From Pyropia haitanensis (taxonomy: Eukaryota > Rhodophyta > Bangiophyceae > Bangiales > Bangiaceae), in assembly GCA_008729055.1 (NCBI GenBank), contig SDUX01000175.1:1-57662 (forward strand): a DNA stretch of 57,662 bases. The letters run 5' to 3'. Numbering within the stretch: position 1 is the stretch's first letter; every line of letters begins with the position of its first letter. The notes below the pieces were generated by a model. It saw nothing but the letters and a program-made list of their open reading frames with translations, made no database searches and was not told the origin of the DNA. Positions 9,920 through 20,900 of the stretch are shown here, piece after piece. The position numbers and the translations under genes were made by a program.

Positions 9920-10000
9920 TGATGACGGCGAGATTCGAACTCGCGCCTCGAAAGACCAGTGCCTTAAACTGGCGCCTTGGATCGCTTTAGCTAAGAGACG
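9920..10000 (-). tRNA. tRNA-Leu(AAG)-like sequence in the 3' region, unit 1
   Basis: Read on the minus strand: A box TAGCTAAAGCG; D stem G10-C25, C11-G24, T12-G23 with the leucine-type spacing to CCAAGGC; anticodon arm CCAGT-TTAAGGC-ACTGG with perfect 5-bp stem, T33 and anticodon AAG; class II variable arm TCTTTCGAGGC; T arm GCGAG-TTCGAAT-CTCGC (B box); discriminator A. The acceptor stem does not pair: the 5' side reads CGTCTCT and the 3' side CGTCATC. G19 is replaced by A. It lies in sense orientation between the ORF2 stop and the element end, so it is part of the retroelement. It is not a normal functional tRNA gene; a tRNA-derived 3' module is the likeliest reading. Confidence 0.7.
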
Positions 10001-10064
10001 GCAAGTCCCACGACCTACTCCCTCGGGGATGGAGAGGGGGTAACCCCCCCCCCCCCCCACTCCA

Positions 10065-13000
10065 CTACTCACCAATTCGGGCCAAGCCCGCAGTCAATCC
10101 CACACCATTCAAAGTAGCCCGCCCCCCCACCGGCGCGCTCCCACAGCCAAAGCAACGGGCGTAGCCATTGGCCACGCCCCACGCGTGCGACCGCCAGATG
10201 GCGACCGACACGTCACGCATCAGGCGCCCGCGCACCGCCGCCAAGTGCGGACCGCCAAGGGCATCCCGCACCCAGCGGTCGGTGGCGGGGCCGACGCGGC
10301 CGTACGCCTCCCACACCAGTGGGGCGAACGCGTGCGGCGGAGTGGCGGGCGGAAGCGCGGGGGTGTACTTGGCCACCTTGGCCGCCTCCCGCGCCGCGCC
10401 CGCCACCACCCGCAGCGGGGCGTCGGCCACCCGCGCGGTGACCTCCCGCGCCAGGGGGGACGCCACCGAGACGTCCCCCCACGTCACCCGCCCGCTGGCG
10501 CGGTGGCGGGCGCGGAGGTCGGGGCGCAGCCCGCCGCCCGTCCCATCCAGCGCGCGCTCCACCACCACGTCCGCCCACTCGTCCGCGCGCTCCAGCGCCG
10601 CGGCCACCAGCCCCACAATCCGGTGGTGGAGCGCGGTGGCGCGCGGCGCCTGCAGCGGGCACCCAACCACAAAGTGGTGGCCCGCCGCGTCCACGTCGCC
10701 GCCGCAGCGACAGCGCGGCGGCGGCGGCGTCGAGCGGGGAGGGGCGCCCAACCACAGGCGCACCGCGACGCGCATGGCGGCGCCAGGTATGGCGGCGCCG
10801 CCCACCCCCTCCGTCGGCAGGGCGGCCAGCCACAGCGCCGCGCGGTGGCCTTGGCACGCGGCGAGGCCCGCCCGCCCCCACTGCGGTAGCTCGCGGTAGA
10901 GGCGGGCACGCCTCGCCGCGTGCGCGGCACACGACAGCTCGCGCTGCGTGACCGCCTCCTCCCCCTCCAGCAGCCGCCGCCAGGACGGCGGCGGCGAGTG
11001 CGGCCCCGCGTGGTGTGGGGCGTCAGCCCGACGTGAGCAGGTCACGTCGGGGCCGCACTCGGGGAAGGAGAGGGGGGGCGACAGAGAGTGGGGGGGGGGA
11101 GGTCGCCGGCGGCGCCGCCCGCGCGGCCAGCCGCGGCCCGGTGAGGCGGTCGGCCCGCCTCGCGCGGCGGGGCCGCCCAGAGCAGCCCCGTGTCGGGTGC
11201 CGCGGCGTGCGCCGCGACCGCCGCGTGCAGCTCCAGCAGGGAGCTGCACAGCGCGGCCACGCCCGCCGGCGGTGGAGGCGGCGGAGCGGCCGGGGCAGCC
11301 GGGAGCGAGGCTGCGTCGTCGGCCTCGTCCGGCGACGGCTCGACGCGGATGCGCCGGAGACGGCGCACCCCGGCCATGGCGTCCCCGGCCGGCGGCGGCA
11401 GTGCCGCCGGCGGGTCCACCGCCAGCGACGCCGGAACGCCGCCGGCCACACGCGGGGGGCCGCCCGCCGCCGGCGCGGCAGGCGTGTCGACCCTCGCGCG
11501 GGAGGTGCGGGGGGGGCCGGGTGGCGGCGCGCGCGGGCGGGAAGCCGGCGGCGGGGGGTCAAACAGATGCCGCCGCCGCGCCGCCGGTGCGGTCGCGGCG
11601 GCCACCCCCCGTGCGCGGTCGGGCGCCGCCCGGCCGGCGGTGGGGAGCGCCGGCGGCAGCGGGCGCGCCGCTGCCACTGCGCCGGCGGCGGGCGCGGCGT
11701 CCGCGTCGTCGGTCGCCGGCAGCCGCAACAGACTGTCGCCGAGTGCGCGCAGGGCGGGCGAGTACGCCCGCCCCGCGCGCAGCGCGTCCACCCACGACGC
11801 CAGCGCGGCAGCCGGCGTCACGAGCGTGCGCCCGCCGATCCCCAGCCCCCCCATGGCGGGAGGGAGCGCCGCGCGCGCCGCAATGGCGTCGCGCGTGGCG
11901 GGCGTGTCGACCGCGTCGGTCAGCAGGCCCAACAGGGCCTGCTTCGCGTCGCGGTCGACGGCGCCCGCCAGCCGTGCGCCCCACACCAGTGGTAGCGCCC
12001 GCAGCCAGTAGTTGGGGCGGGGGCCGGCACACAGGCGCAGCAGCAGCAGCTGCGCCTGCAGCGCCGAGGCGGGCAGCGCCGCGATAGCGCGGCACAGCCC
12101 CGCCTGCTCCGCCGCCAGCCGGTCCACGCCCGCAGCGACAAACGCGTCCGCCCCGAGGGGGACGGAGAACTGCGTGGTCCCCCCCACCGCCCATTGCGCC
12201 GGCCAGCCGGCCGGCGCCGGCGCGCCGGCCGGCGACCAGCCGACGCTCTTGGCCGGCGCCAGCTCGGCGTCGACGGCCGCCCCGACGGACGCGGCGGCGC
12301 CGACGAGGCGCTGCAGGTGAGCAGGGGGGCCGGCCGCGACCACGTCGTCGTGGAAGGCGCGGATGAGCAGCGTCGGCTGGGCGGCGCGCAGCCGCTCCAG
12401 CACCAGCCACAGGCCCGCCGCGTGCAGCAGCGGGCCGAGAGGGTCGCCCTGCTGGGCGCCCCGCTCGGCCCGCAGCCACAAGCGCGCGGGCGGTGTGGCC
12501 AGTGCGAGGGCGGACGCAGCACCGCCAGCAGCCCATCCGTTACCGCCACCACCGGCGGCCGCGTCGTCAGCCGCACCCGCGCGGCGGCCGCTGACGTCCT
12601 CTGCTGGCACGGCCCCGCCCCCGCCGTGGACGCGCGTGCCTGGCTCGGGCGGCGGGGGGGGTCCAGCCCCGTCCGCCGCCCAGCCGTATACGCACGGCCC
12701 CCCCCCGCCGTAGGCCCACGAGAGGTACGGGCCTACGAGGGGGAGGGCGCGGCACAGCACCGCGTCCGCCGCCGCGCGCGACACCAGGTTGAAGGCGTTG
12801 CGGTAGTCCAACTGGACTACCGCATGCCCGGGGTGTTGGGCAGTGTGGGCCTCCAGCTCGTGGAGCAAGCGCTCGCACGCGCTGGAGACCCCCACCCCCT
12901 GCTGCGTCGGCGCCAGCAGGCGCGCCGCCGCCCCGCGCACAGTGCGCGCCAGGGCGGCCGCGGCCAGCTTGCGGAGCACCTCCGGCATCCCGATGGGCCG

Positions 13001-14661
13001 GAGGCGGGGCAGACCGTCCTCCCCTGGCCCGCCAGGCTTGGCCAGCAGGAGGAGGTCTGCCCCCGCCAGCGCGTGCGTGGCGGCTCGGGGGACGCGCGCC
13101 ACGGCGGCGTCCCCCGCCAACAGCAGCACCACCCCCACCAGCGAGTCCCTCCCCTCCTCCCCCAGCGCCCACAGGTGCTCCGTCCGGAGACCGGACGGGC
13201 CGGGGGAGGAGCCGCGCGGCGCCGCCCGGATGGCGTCCACCGCGGCGGCACGGGTGACGGCGGTGGGCACGTCACCCGCCTCGCCAAACGCCGCCGCCCG
13301 CGACAGCTCGGCCGGGAAGGCCGCCTCGACAGAGGCCGCCGTCGCCAGGCCGGCCGTCGCGGGCGGGAAGAGCGTGCGCGCCTTTGCCCACACGGCGGGC
13401 GTCTGCGGCGCGGGCGGGTTGGCCGTCAGGGCGCGGGCAGCCGCGCCCAGACGACCGGCGCGCACAAGCCGCAGCGCCCGCCGCTGGGCGGCCGTCGTCT
13501 CGCCGCTCGTGGCCGTCCGTGCCGGCCGGCCGCCGTCGCGGCGGACGGGCGCACGTCGCCCGCCGGGGCGCCACACTCCCGCGTCGCGGTCGGCGAGGGC
13601 GGCGGCAAAGTCGCCGCCCAGCACCGCCGCCGCGCGCGCCGCGTGCGACAGGGCGGGCGCCGATTCGCCATCGGGCGCGGCGGTGGCCGGCGCGTGCAGC
13701 AGCAGCGACGGCAGCAGCAGCAGCCACAGCCACGCCGCCTGCCGCGCCGGCTCCCGCCGCGCCCAGTCGAGCGCCTCGGCGGCCAGTGCCCGCCACGGCG
13801 CCAGCAGTGCGGACGGCACGTGCGGCACCGTGCGGGCGCCGGACGCCGTCAGCGGCGCCCACGACGCGCCAGGCGGGGCGGCGCGCAGCAGGAACGCGTC
13901 GCGCGCGCGCGCCCAGGCGGCGTGGTCGACAATGAAGAGGTCGGCTCGCCTGGGCGCGCGCACGTCCGCCCCCCGCGCTCTCGCCGCCCTCGTCGCCGCG
14001 GCCACCGCCGCGGCCACCGCAGCCGTCGTCGCCCCCGCCGCGTCCCCGCCAGCCGCACGCGCGCTGCCGCCAGCGCTGGCCGCCGTCGGGGCGGCCGCCC
14101 GCGCGCGGCGCAGGGCCGGGTTCAGCCGGCACTTTGGCTCGTGAGAGCGCAGTGCCGACTGCCCCGTCTGGCCCCGCGCCGCGCGGAATGGGCGGTCGCA
14201 CCAGCGGCAGCCCGCCAGCTGCAGGGCTGCAGCCACCGCCGCGGGCACCTCTGCCAGCACGTGCGCTGTGCGGAGGTGCACCAGCGACCGCTGGTCGGTC
14301 AGCGGCGCCGTCAGCACCACCGTGCATCGCGCGGCAGGGCATCTGCCGGGCGCCGTGACGGTGGCGCAGTCGGCGCCGCCGCCGTCCGCCGCGGTCGCCG
14401 GCGCGGCGGTGCGCGCGCTGTCGGCGTCGCCGCGGCCGTCCCCGTCGCGGGCGCCGCTACGGGCGCCCGCCACCGCCGCCACCCGACCACCGGATGCGGT
14501 GGCGGCGGGTGCCCTCAGGTCGGCTCGGGGCACGCTCGGACGCGCGCCGCCCCCCCCCCCGCGGGAAAGGGGGGCGCAGCGTCCGCTGCCGCCGCGGCGC
14601 GTGCCGGCTCAGACGCCGACGCACGCTGCCCTGCGGCGGCAGAGCGACGGGCGTCACTCAT
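10065..14661 (-). CDS. ORF2: zinc fingers, reverse transcriptase, restriction-like endonuclease (unit 1)
   Basis: Starts at ATG 14661 inside ATGAGTGA, overlapping the ORF1 stop, and ends at TAG 10065. Order seen: CCHH finger C-x4-C-x15-H-x4-H (14341-14261); CCHC finger C-x2-C-x18-H-x3-C; a ~300-residue linker; SPGPSGL and KPG...RPI (RT entry motifs); QQGVG; catalytic motif A LDYRNAFN (12788-12811); a ~75-residue Gly/Ala/Pro insertion; motif B QQGDPLGPLL; motif C FHDD (12344-12355) in place of the common FADD; AKSVGW; then C-x-C-x9-H-x4-C knuckle near 10660-10712, RPDL (10515-10526), GDV with its Asp 14 residues later, and KVAKY: the PD-(D/E)XK-type nuclease of R2-like elements. Role: nick target DNA and copy its own RNA there. 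Two apparent frameshifts fall in an 11-C run (14550-14560) and a 10-G run (about 11090), so the copy may really be intact. Confidence 0.88.
12800..12823. repeat. 24-base palindrome over RT motif A
   Basis: GCGGTAGTCCA, two bases, then TGGACTACCGC: an 11-bp perfect inverted repeat overlapping the codons of VVQLDYRN. It is repeated unchanged in units 2, 4 and 5. Confidence 0.9.
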
Positions 14662-16896
14662 GGCGACGCCCGTCGCTTGCGTGGGGCGCCGCCGCGGGCC
14701 CGGCCGGCGCGATCCCGGCGGGCGACGCGGCCGACTCGGTCGGCGCATCGCCCGGCGGACCGGCGGCAGCGGGCGCGGTGGGCGCGACGGCGGCAGGCGC
14801 AGAGGCGCCCGCAGGGGGTTGGCCAGGCGCGCCAGCGGGGGCAGCAGTATCGGCGGGGGCAGCCGCAGGGGGCGGGGCGGCCGCGGCAGACGTGGCCGCC
14901 CCGGCCGGCGGGACGACCGTCGAGGTCGTCCCGGCAGCCGGGGTGACCGCCATCGCCGCGGCGGCCGCGCCAGCAGCGGCCGCCTCCGCCGGCCGCGGGG
15001 TTGTGCCGACGGGCCGCGGGCCCGCCGTCGCACCGACGGGCACAGCGACCACGGGTGGGGCGGCCGGCGGGGGCGCCGCGGTGGCAGGCCGCTCGGCAGG
15101 CGGTGCCGGCGTCGCCGGCGCCAGCGCGGACGGCACGCGCGCGCCAGCGGGCGGCGACGCCGGCCGGGGGCGCGCGGGGACGCGAGGAGGGGCGGCCGCC
15201 GTCGCCAGTGCCGCCGCCGCCTCGGTCCGCCGGCGCTTACGCGCCGGCAGCCGGGCGTCGGGGTCGCCGTCGGCTGCCCCCGCGGCGGGGCGCGGCAGCG
15301 TGGCCGGCAGGCGGGGGCCCGGCAGCGGCGTCAGCGCCGCCGCCAGCGTGGTGGCGGCGAGCGCCAGCGGGATCGGTGTGGCGGGCGGGGGAAGCGGCGC
15401 CGGCGCGGCGGCAGCCGCAGCCGCCGCCGCTGCCGCCGGCACACCCGCCCCGGCAGGCCCAGGCCGCCCGGCGGACGCGGCGGGGACGACCCCCTCCATG
15501 GCGTCGGCAGACACCGTGGCGGGGGGCGCAGCCGCGACCGCCGCGGCGGCAGCGGCGGGGGGGGGGCGGGGGCGGGCGCAGAGGCGGGGCGACCCGCCAG
15601 GGGGACGCTGGCCGCGTTGGCACCGCCCGCCCCCTCGACGCCCTCCATCGGGGAGGGCGTCGCCGCCGCGCCCGCCGGCCGGACCGTGGCGGCGGGCGCA
15701 GCCGCGGCAGCGCCGTGGCCAGCACGGCGGCGCCGCGACCGCGAGCGGCGGCGGCCGCCGGTCACCCCGGCGGCGGCCGCGTCGGCAGGGGTGCCGGCCG
15801 CGGTCGCGCGGGCGGCAGCCGCAGGGGTGGCCCCCGCCGCGGCGCCGTCGGTAGCAGCAGCGGCCGGCGCCGGGCCGGCAGCCGGCGCGCCGCCGGCCGC
15901 GACCTCGGCAGGGGCTGCGGTCACGGCGGCGGGCGGGGCCGCCGCGGGCGCGGTTGCCCCCCCGGCGGCGTGCGTCGCCAGCGCGCCCTCGATGTGGGCG
16001 CGCAGCGACGCACGCAGGTGGGGGGGCATGGCCGGCCTCACCGCCAGCTGCTCGAGCTTGGCGGTGAGGCGGCGGCGGCAAAAGTCCGCCGCCACGCCCG
16101 ACGCGTCGGCGCCCGTCAGGCCCGCCCGGCGGCGCGACCCGAGGAGCTTGGCACTCCACGGGTCGGCGCCGGGCAGCAGGCGCAGCACCGACGCGGCGGG
16201 GCCGGCGCACACCGCGGCGCGAAACGCGGCCGCCGCGGTGGCCACGACGGTCACCGCGGCGGTGGCGCCAAAGCGGTCGACGTCCGCCACGTGGCGGACG
16301 TCGACCCCGGTGAGGTCGGCCACCGCCGCGCGGAGGCGGTGGGCGCGGGCGTCGCGGGACACCCCCGAGACATAAATTGTCTCGAGGGGTACCGCGAGCG
16401 CCGGCCGCGGCCGGCTGCGGGTGAGTTCCGCAGCGGCCGCAGCCGCGCGCGCGGCGGGATCGGCGAGGGGGGGGGGCTGGACAGCGCCCGCCCCCCCCCC
16501 CCCCCCCACAGCCCCGACCGCGCCGCCACCCCGCCCACCACCGTCGCCACCCGCACGCCGCCCGCCGACACCCGCCCGACGCGCACCCCCGACCACCTGC
16601 CAGCCCGCACCTCCGTCACCCCCGGCACGCGCACCCCCCCAGCACTCGCCCCCACAGCGTCCACTCCCGCCCCCCCCCCCCCGCACGCGCACCCGCCGCC
16701 AGGGAAGCCCCGTCCGGGCCGCCAGGAAGAAAGCCTTGCGGTTCCGCTGCCGCTCCCTCAGGGCTGCCAGCGCGGGGGGGGAGGGGGGTGACGCGGGGCG
16801 GGTGGCTTTGGGGACGGCGGCCGGAGCCGCATTAGCGTCCCGCACGGGGGCGGCGGCAGAGCCGCCACCCCCGCGCAAACGGGCGCCGCGCTGCAC
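14654..16896 (-). CDS. ORF1: RRM-like, Ala/Pro-rich protein (unit 1)
   Basis: The best frame runs from about 16896 (only a GTG there; the true start is unclear) to the stop at 14654, which overlaps the ORF2 start. A segment near 16380-16200 reads IYVSGVSR ... LRAAVADLTGV ... HVADVDRFG ... VTVVATAAAAF, the beta-alpha-beta spacing of the RRM-like domain in ORF1 proteins of many non-LTR elements. After it come a helical Lys/Arg/Leu segment and several hundred residues of Ala/Pro/Gly with a KRRRTE basic patch, a possible nuclear signal. Expected role: RNA binding in the element RNP. The frame changes at a G run (15557-15566) and another near 16675, both homopolymers. Long plus-strand open frames over this region are antisense shadows. 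Confidence 0.55.
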
Positions 16897-17678
16897 GACC
16901 CCCGCCCAGGTGGTGCCCCCCCCCCCTGAGGGGGGAGGACAAGAACCCCCAGGCGGGGCGGCGCCGGCAGGCCCGCGAGCCCCGTCTACCCCCCCCCCCC
17001 CACCCCACGCCCGCCCTGGCCTTGAGGATGTACCGGTAGAGCCCGCTGCCCGCCGTCAGCCGCTGCCGCGTCCGCACCACCACCCGAATCAGCCCCCCCC
17101 CCGACGGCCGGCGCCGCGACGCCCAGCACAGCCACCGCACCCGCCGCACCCGCCACGCCGCGGCCGCCCACAGCACCGCCGGCGGACGCAGCACGACCGC
17201 CAACCGCCGCCCGGGCGCCCCCGACGCGGGAGGACGCCGCCACCGCCGCACAGGCGGAAAGGAGGGCGGACGCGCCCGGCCGCCCAGCGCCTCCCGCCGC
17301 CGCAGCGGCGGGTGCCGCCGCCCCCGCGGGCGGTGGCCCCGTGCACCCCGTAGAGGGGGGCGGCGCCGACCCAGCCGCACCGCCAGCTTCGGCTAAGCAC
17401 CCCCTGGGGGCCCCAGGGGGCTGCCAAGGTCATAGCGCCCGCCCCCCTCGCGGGGGGAAGCGCCGTCACGTAAACAGCTCGCAGCAGCGCGCGCAAAGGG
17501 CGAAAAGTCGGGTGCCGACAGTCAGGAAACCCCCAACGTCGACACCTGATTGGCCCAAATCATCTCGAAAACCGCTGTCAATAGCTCGGACCGGCGCCGA
17601 AAATTCGTTTTCGACGCCGCCCCGACCGCGACGTCGACGATCGCGTCGACGCCGCGCGCTACAGACACAACAACCGCC
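16897..17678 (-). other. 5' leader region of unit 1
   Basis: Sense orientation is leftward. From the 5' end: GGGCGGTTGTTGTG start, a CpG-rich block with GTCGACG repeats, a CCAATCAG motif (about 17545-17553), a strong hairpin (17400-17420), then CG-rich DNA that keeps frames open by chance, one of which encodes a basic segment ending YRYILKARAG. No TATA box is visible. An internal promoter would be expected for an element that must carry its own start. Confidence 0.4.
17400..17420. other. GC hairpin in the unit 1 leader
   Basis: CCCCCTGGGG and CCCCAGGGGG are perfect inverted repeats with one base between. The hairpin is conserved at 25286-25307, about 28553-28575, 36480-36501 and 44419-44440. 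Confidence 0.8.
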
Positions 17679-17787
17679 CGATCCGCCGCCATCCCGCCTC
17701 CCGAGACCAAACAAAAGCGATGGGGGGTGCACCCCACCCCCCCCCACCCCCTGCAGCGAAAAAACAGCCCACCACCGCGCAAAACGA

Positions 17788-17868
17788 TGATGACGGCGAG
17801 ATTCGAACTCGCGCCTCGAAAGACCAGTGCCTTAAACTGGCGCCTTGGATCGCTTTAGCTAAGAGACG
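17788..17868 (-). tRNA. tRNA-Leu(AAG)-like sequence, unit 2
   Basis: Identical to the unit 1 copy over the D, anticodon, variable and T arms, with the same non-pairing acceptor ends and following TTTT. Confidence 0.7.
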
Positions 17869-17932
17869 GCAAGTCCCACGACCTACTCCCTCGGGGATGG
17901 AGAGGGGGTAACCCCCCCCCCCCCCCACTCCA

Positions 17933-20900
17933 CTACTCACCAATTCGGGCCAAGCCCGCAGTCAATCCCACACCATTCAAAGTAGCCCGCCCCCCACCGG
18001 CGCGCTCCCACAGCCAAAGCAACGGGCGTAGCCATTGGCCACGCCCCACGCGTGCGACCGCCAGATGGCGACCGACACGTCACGCATCAGGCGCCCGCGC
18101 ACCGCCGCCAAGTGCGGACCGCCAAGGGCATCCCGCACCCAGCGGTCGGTGGCGGGGCCGACGCGGCCGTACGCCTCCCACACCAGTGGGGCGAACGCGT
18201 GCGGCGGAGTGGCGGGCGGAAGCGCGGGGTGTACTTGGCCACCTTGGCCGCCTCCCGCGCCGCGCCCGCCACCACCCGCAGCGGGGCGTCGGCCACCCGC
18301 GCGGTGACCTCCCGCGCCAGGGGGGACGCCACCGAGACGTCCCCCCACGTCACCGCCCGCTGGCGCGGTGGCGGGCGCGGAGGTCGGGGCGCAGCCCGCC
18401 GCCCGTCCCATCCAGCGCGCGCTCCACCACCACGTCCGCCCACTCGTCCGCGCGCTCCAGCGCCGCGGCCACCAGCCCCACAATCCGGTGGTGGAGCGCG
18501 GTGGCGCGCGGCGCCTGCAGCGGGCACCCAACCACAAAGTGGTGGCCCGCCGCGTCCACGTCGCCGCCGCAGCGACAGCGCGGCGGCGGCGGCGTCGAGC
18601 GGGGAGGGGCGCCCAACCACAGGCGCACCGCGACGCGCATGGCGGCGCCAGGTATGGCGGCGCCGCCCACCCCCTCCGTCGGCAGGGCGGCCAGCCACAG
18701 CGCCGCGCGGTGGCCTTGGCACGCGGCGAGGCCCGCCCGCCCCCACTGCGGTAGCTCGCGGTAGAGGCGGGCACGCCTCGCCGCGTGCGCGGCACACGAC
18801 AGCTCGGCGCTGCGTGACCGCCTCCTCCCCCTCCAGCAGCCGCCGCCAGGACGGCGGGCGGCGAGTGCGGCCCCGCGTGGTGTGGGGCGTCAGCCCGACG
18901 TGAGCAGGTCACGTCGGGGCCGCACTCGGGAAGGAGAGGGGGGGCGACGAGAGTGGGGGGGGGGGAGGTCGCCGGCGGCGCCGCCCCGCGCGGCCAGCCG
19001 CGGCCCGGTGAGGCGGTCGGCCCGCCTCGCGCGGCGGGGCCGCCCAGAGCAGCCCCGTGTCGGGTGCCGCGGCGTGCGCCGCGACCGCCGCGTGCAGCTC
19101 CAGCAGGGAGCTGCACAGCGCGGCCCACGCCCGCCGGCGGTGGAGCGGCGGAGCGGCCGGGGCAGCCGGGGGCGAGGCCGCGTCGTCGGCCTCGTCCGGC
19201 GACGGCTCGACGCGGATGCGCCGGAGACGGCGCACCCCGGCCATGGCGTCCCCGGCCGGCGGCGGCAGTGCCGCCGGCGGGTCCACCGCCAGCGACGCCG
19301 GAACGCCGCCGGCCACACGCGGGGGGCCGCCCCGCCGCCGGCGCGGCAGGCGTGTCGACCCTCGCGCGGGGGTGCGGGGGCGGCCGGGTGGCGGCGCGCG
19401 CGGGCGGGAACCGGCGGCGGGGGTCAAACAAATGCCGCCGCCGCGCACCCGCGGGGCGCAGGCGGCGGCCGGGACGGCACAGCCGCCGCTGCGGCGCGTG
19501 CGGTCTGGCGGCCATCCCCGGGCGGTCGGGCGCCGCCCGGCCGGCGGTGGGGAGCGCCGGCGGCAGCGGGCGCGTCCGCTGCCACTGCGCCGGCGGCGGG
19601 CGCGGCGTCCGCGTCCGTCCGCCGCCGGCAGCCGCAACAGACTGTCGCCGAGTGCGCGCAGGCGGGCGAGTACGCCGCCCCGCGCGCAGCGCGTCCACCC
19701 ACGACGCCAGCGCGGCGCCGGCGTCACGAGCGTGCGCCCGCCGTCCCCAGCCCCCCCATGGCGGGGAGGGAGCGCCGCGCGCGCCCGCAATGGCGTCGCG
19801 CGTGGCGGGCGTGTCGACCGCGTCGGTCAGCAGGCCCAACAGGGCCTGCTTCGCGTCGCGGTCGACGGCGCCCGCCAGCCGTGCGCCCCACACCAGTGGT
19901 AGCGCCCGCAGCCAGTAGTTGGGGCGGGGGCCGGCACACAGGCGCAGCAGCAGCAGCTGCGCCTGCAGCGCCGAGGCGGGCAGCGCCGCGATAGCGCGCA
20001 CAGCCCCGCCTGCTCCGCCGCCAGCCGGTCCACGCCCGCAGCGACAAACGCGTCCGCCCCGAGGGGGACGGAGAACTGCGTGGTCCCCCCCACCGCCCAT
20101 TGCGCCGGCCAGCCGGCCGGCGCCGGCGCGCCGGCCGGCGACCAGCCGACGCTCTTGGCCGGCGCCAGCTCGGCGTCGACGGCCGCCCCGACGGACGCGG
20201 CGGCGCCGACGAGGCGCTGCAGGTGAGCAGGGGGGCCGGCCGCGACCACGTCGTCGTGGAAGGCGCGGATGAGCAGCGTCGGCTGGGCGGCGCGCAGCCG
20301 CTCCAGCACCAGCCACAGGCCCGCCGCGTGCAGCAGCGGGCCGAGAGGGTCGCCCTGCTGGGCGCCCCGCTCGGCCCGCAGCCACAAGCGCGCGGGCGGT
20401 GTGGCCAGTGCGAGGGCGGACGCAGCACCGCCAGCAGCCCATCCGTTACCGCCACCACCGGCGGCCGCGTCGTCAGCCGCACCCGCGCGGCGGCCGCTGA
20501 CGTCCTCTGCTGGCACGGCCCCGCCCCCGCCGTGGACGCGCGTGCCTGGCTCGGGCGGCGGGGGGGGTCCAGCCCCGTCCGCCGCCCAGCCGTATACGCA
20601 CGGCCCCCCCCGCCGTAGGCCCACGAGAGGTACGGGCCTACGAGGGGGAGGGCGCGGCACAGCACCGCGTCCGCCGCCGCGCGCGACACCAGGTTGAAGG
20701 CGTTGCGGTAGTCCAACTGGACTACCGCATGCCCGGGGTGTTGGGCAGTGTGGGCCTCCAGCTCGTGGAGCAAGCGCTCGCACGCGCTGGAGACCCCCAC
20801 CCCCTGCTGCGTCGGCGCCAGCAGGCGCGCCGCCGCCCCGCGCACAGTGCGCGCCAGGGCGGCGGCGGCCAGCTTGCGGAGCACCTCCGGCATCCCGATG

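Larger units (their letters stand above)
9817..17686 (-). mobile_element. RLE-type non-LTR retrotransposon, unit 1 (best copy)
   Basis: About 7.87 kb. In the sense direction (high to low coordinates): 5' leader, ORF1 with an RRM-like segment, ORF2 with RT and restriction-like endonuclease, tRNA-Leu-like sequence, T-runs, a GGGGTGCACCCC palindrome, and the 3' end at the octamer. There is no poly(A) tail. Two-ORF organisation combined with a C-terminal restriction-like endonuclease and no APE-type endonuclease is unusual; the R2, NeSL, CRE and Utopia groups are the nearest known architectures. Confidence 0.9.

Noticed and set aside
9920..10000. Ordinary chromosomal tRNA-Leu gene beside the retroelement
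   Set aside because: It is repeated inside every unit in the same place, and the acceptor stem cannot pair.
8553..10043. 496-codon Pro-rich frame resembling a collagen-like or extensin-like protein
   Set aside because: It is the translated satellite of the TIR running into flank, unit 3' end and the tRNA-like sequence; its mirror at 47747-48997 is the same repeat.
10065..14661. LTR retrotransposon or group II intron RT
   Set aside because: No LTRs, protease, RNase H or integrase; the C-terminal CCHC plus PD-type nuclease and motif spacing fit RLE non-LTR elements.
12194..16375. Plus-strand open frame of 1393 codons (and similar frames of over 1000 codons at 39644-42871 and 41283-44372)
   Set aside because: Antisense shadows of ORF1/ORF2 in DNA so GC-rich that stop codons are rare; Arg/Gly/Ala composition and no domains.
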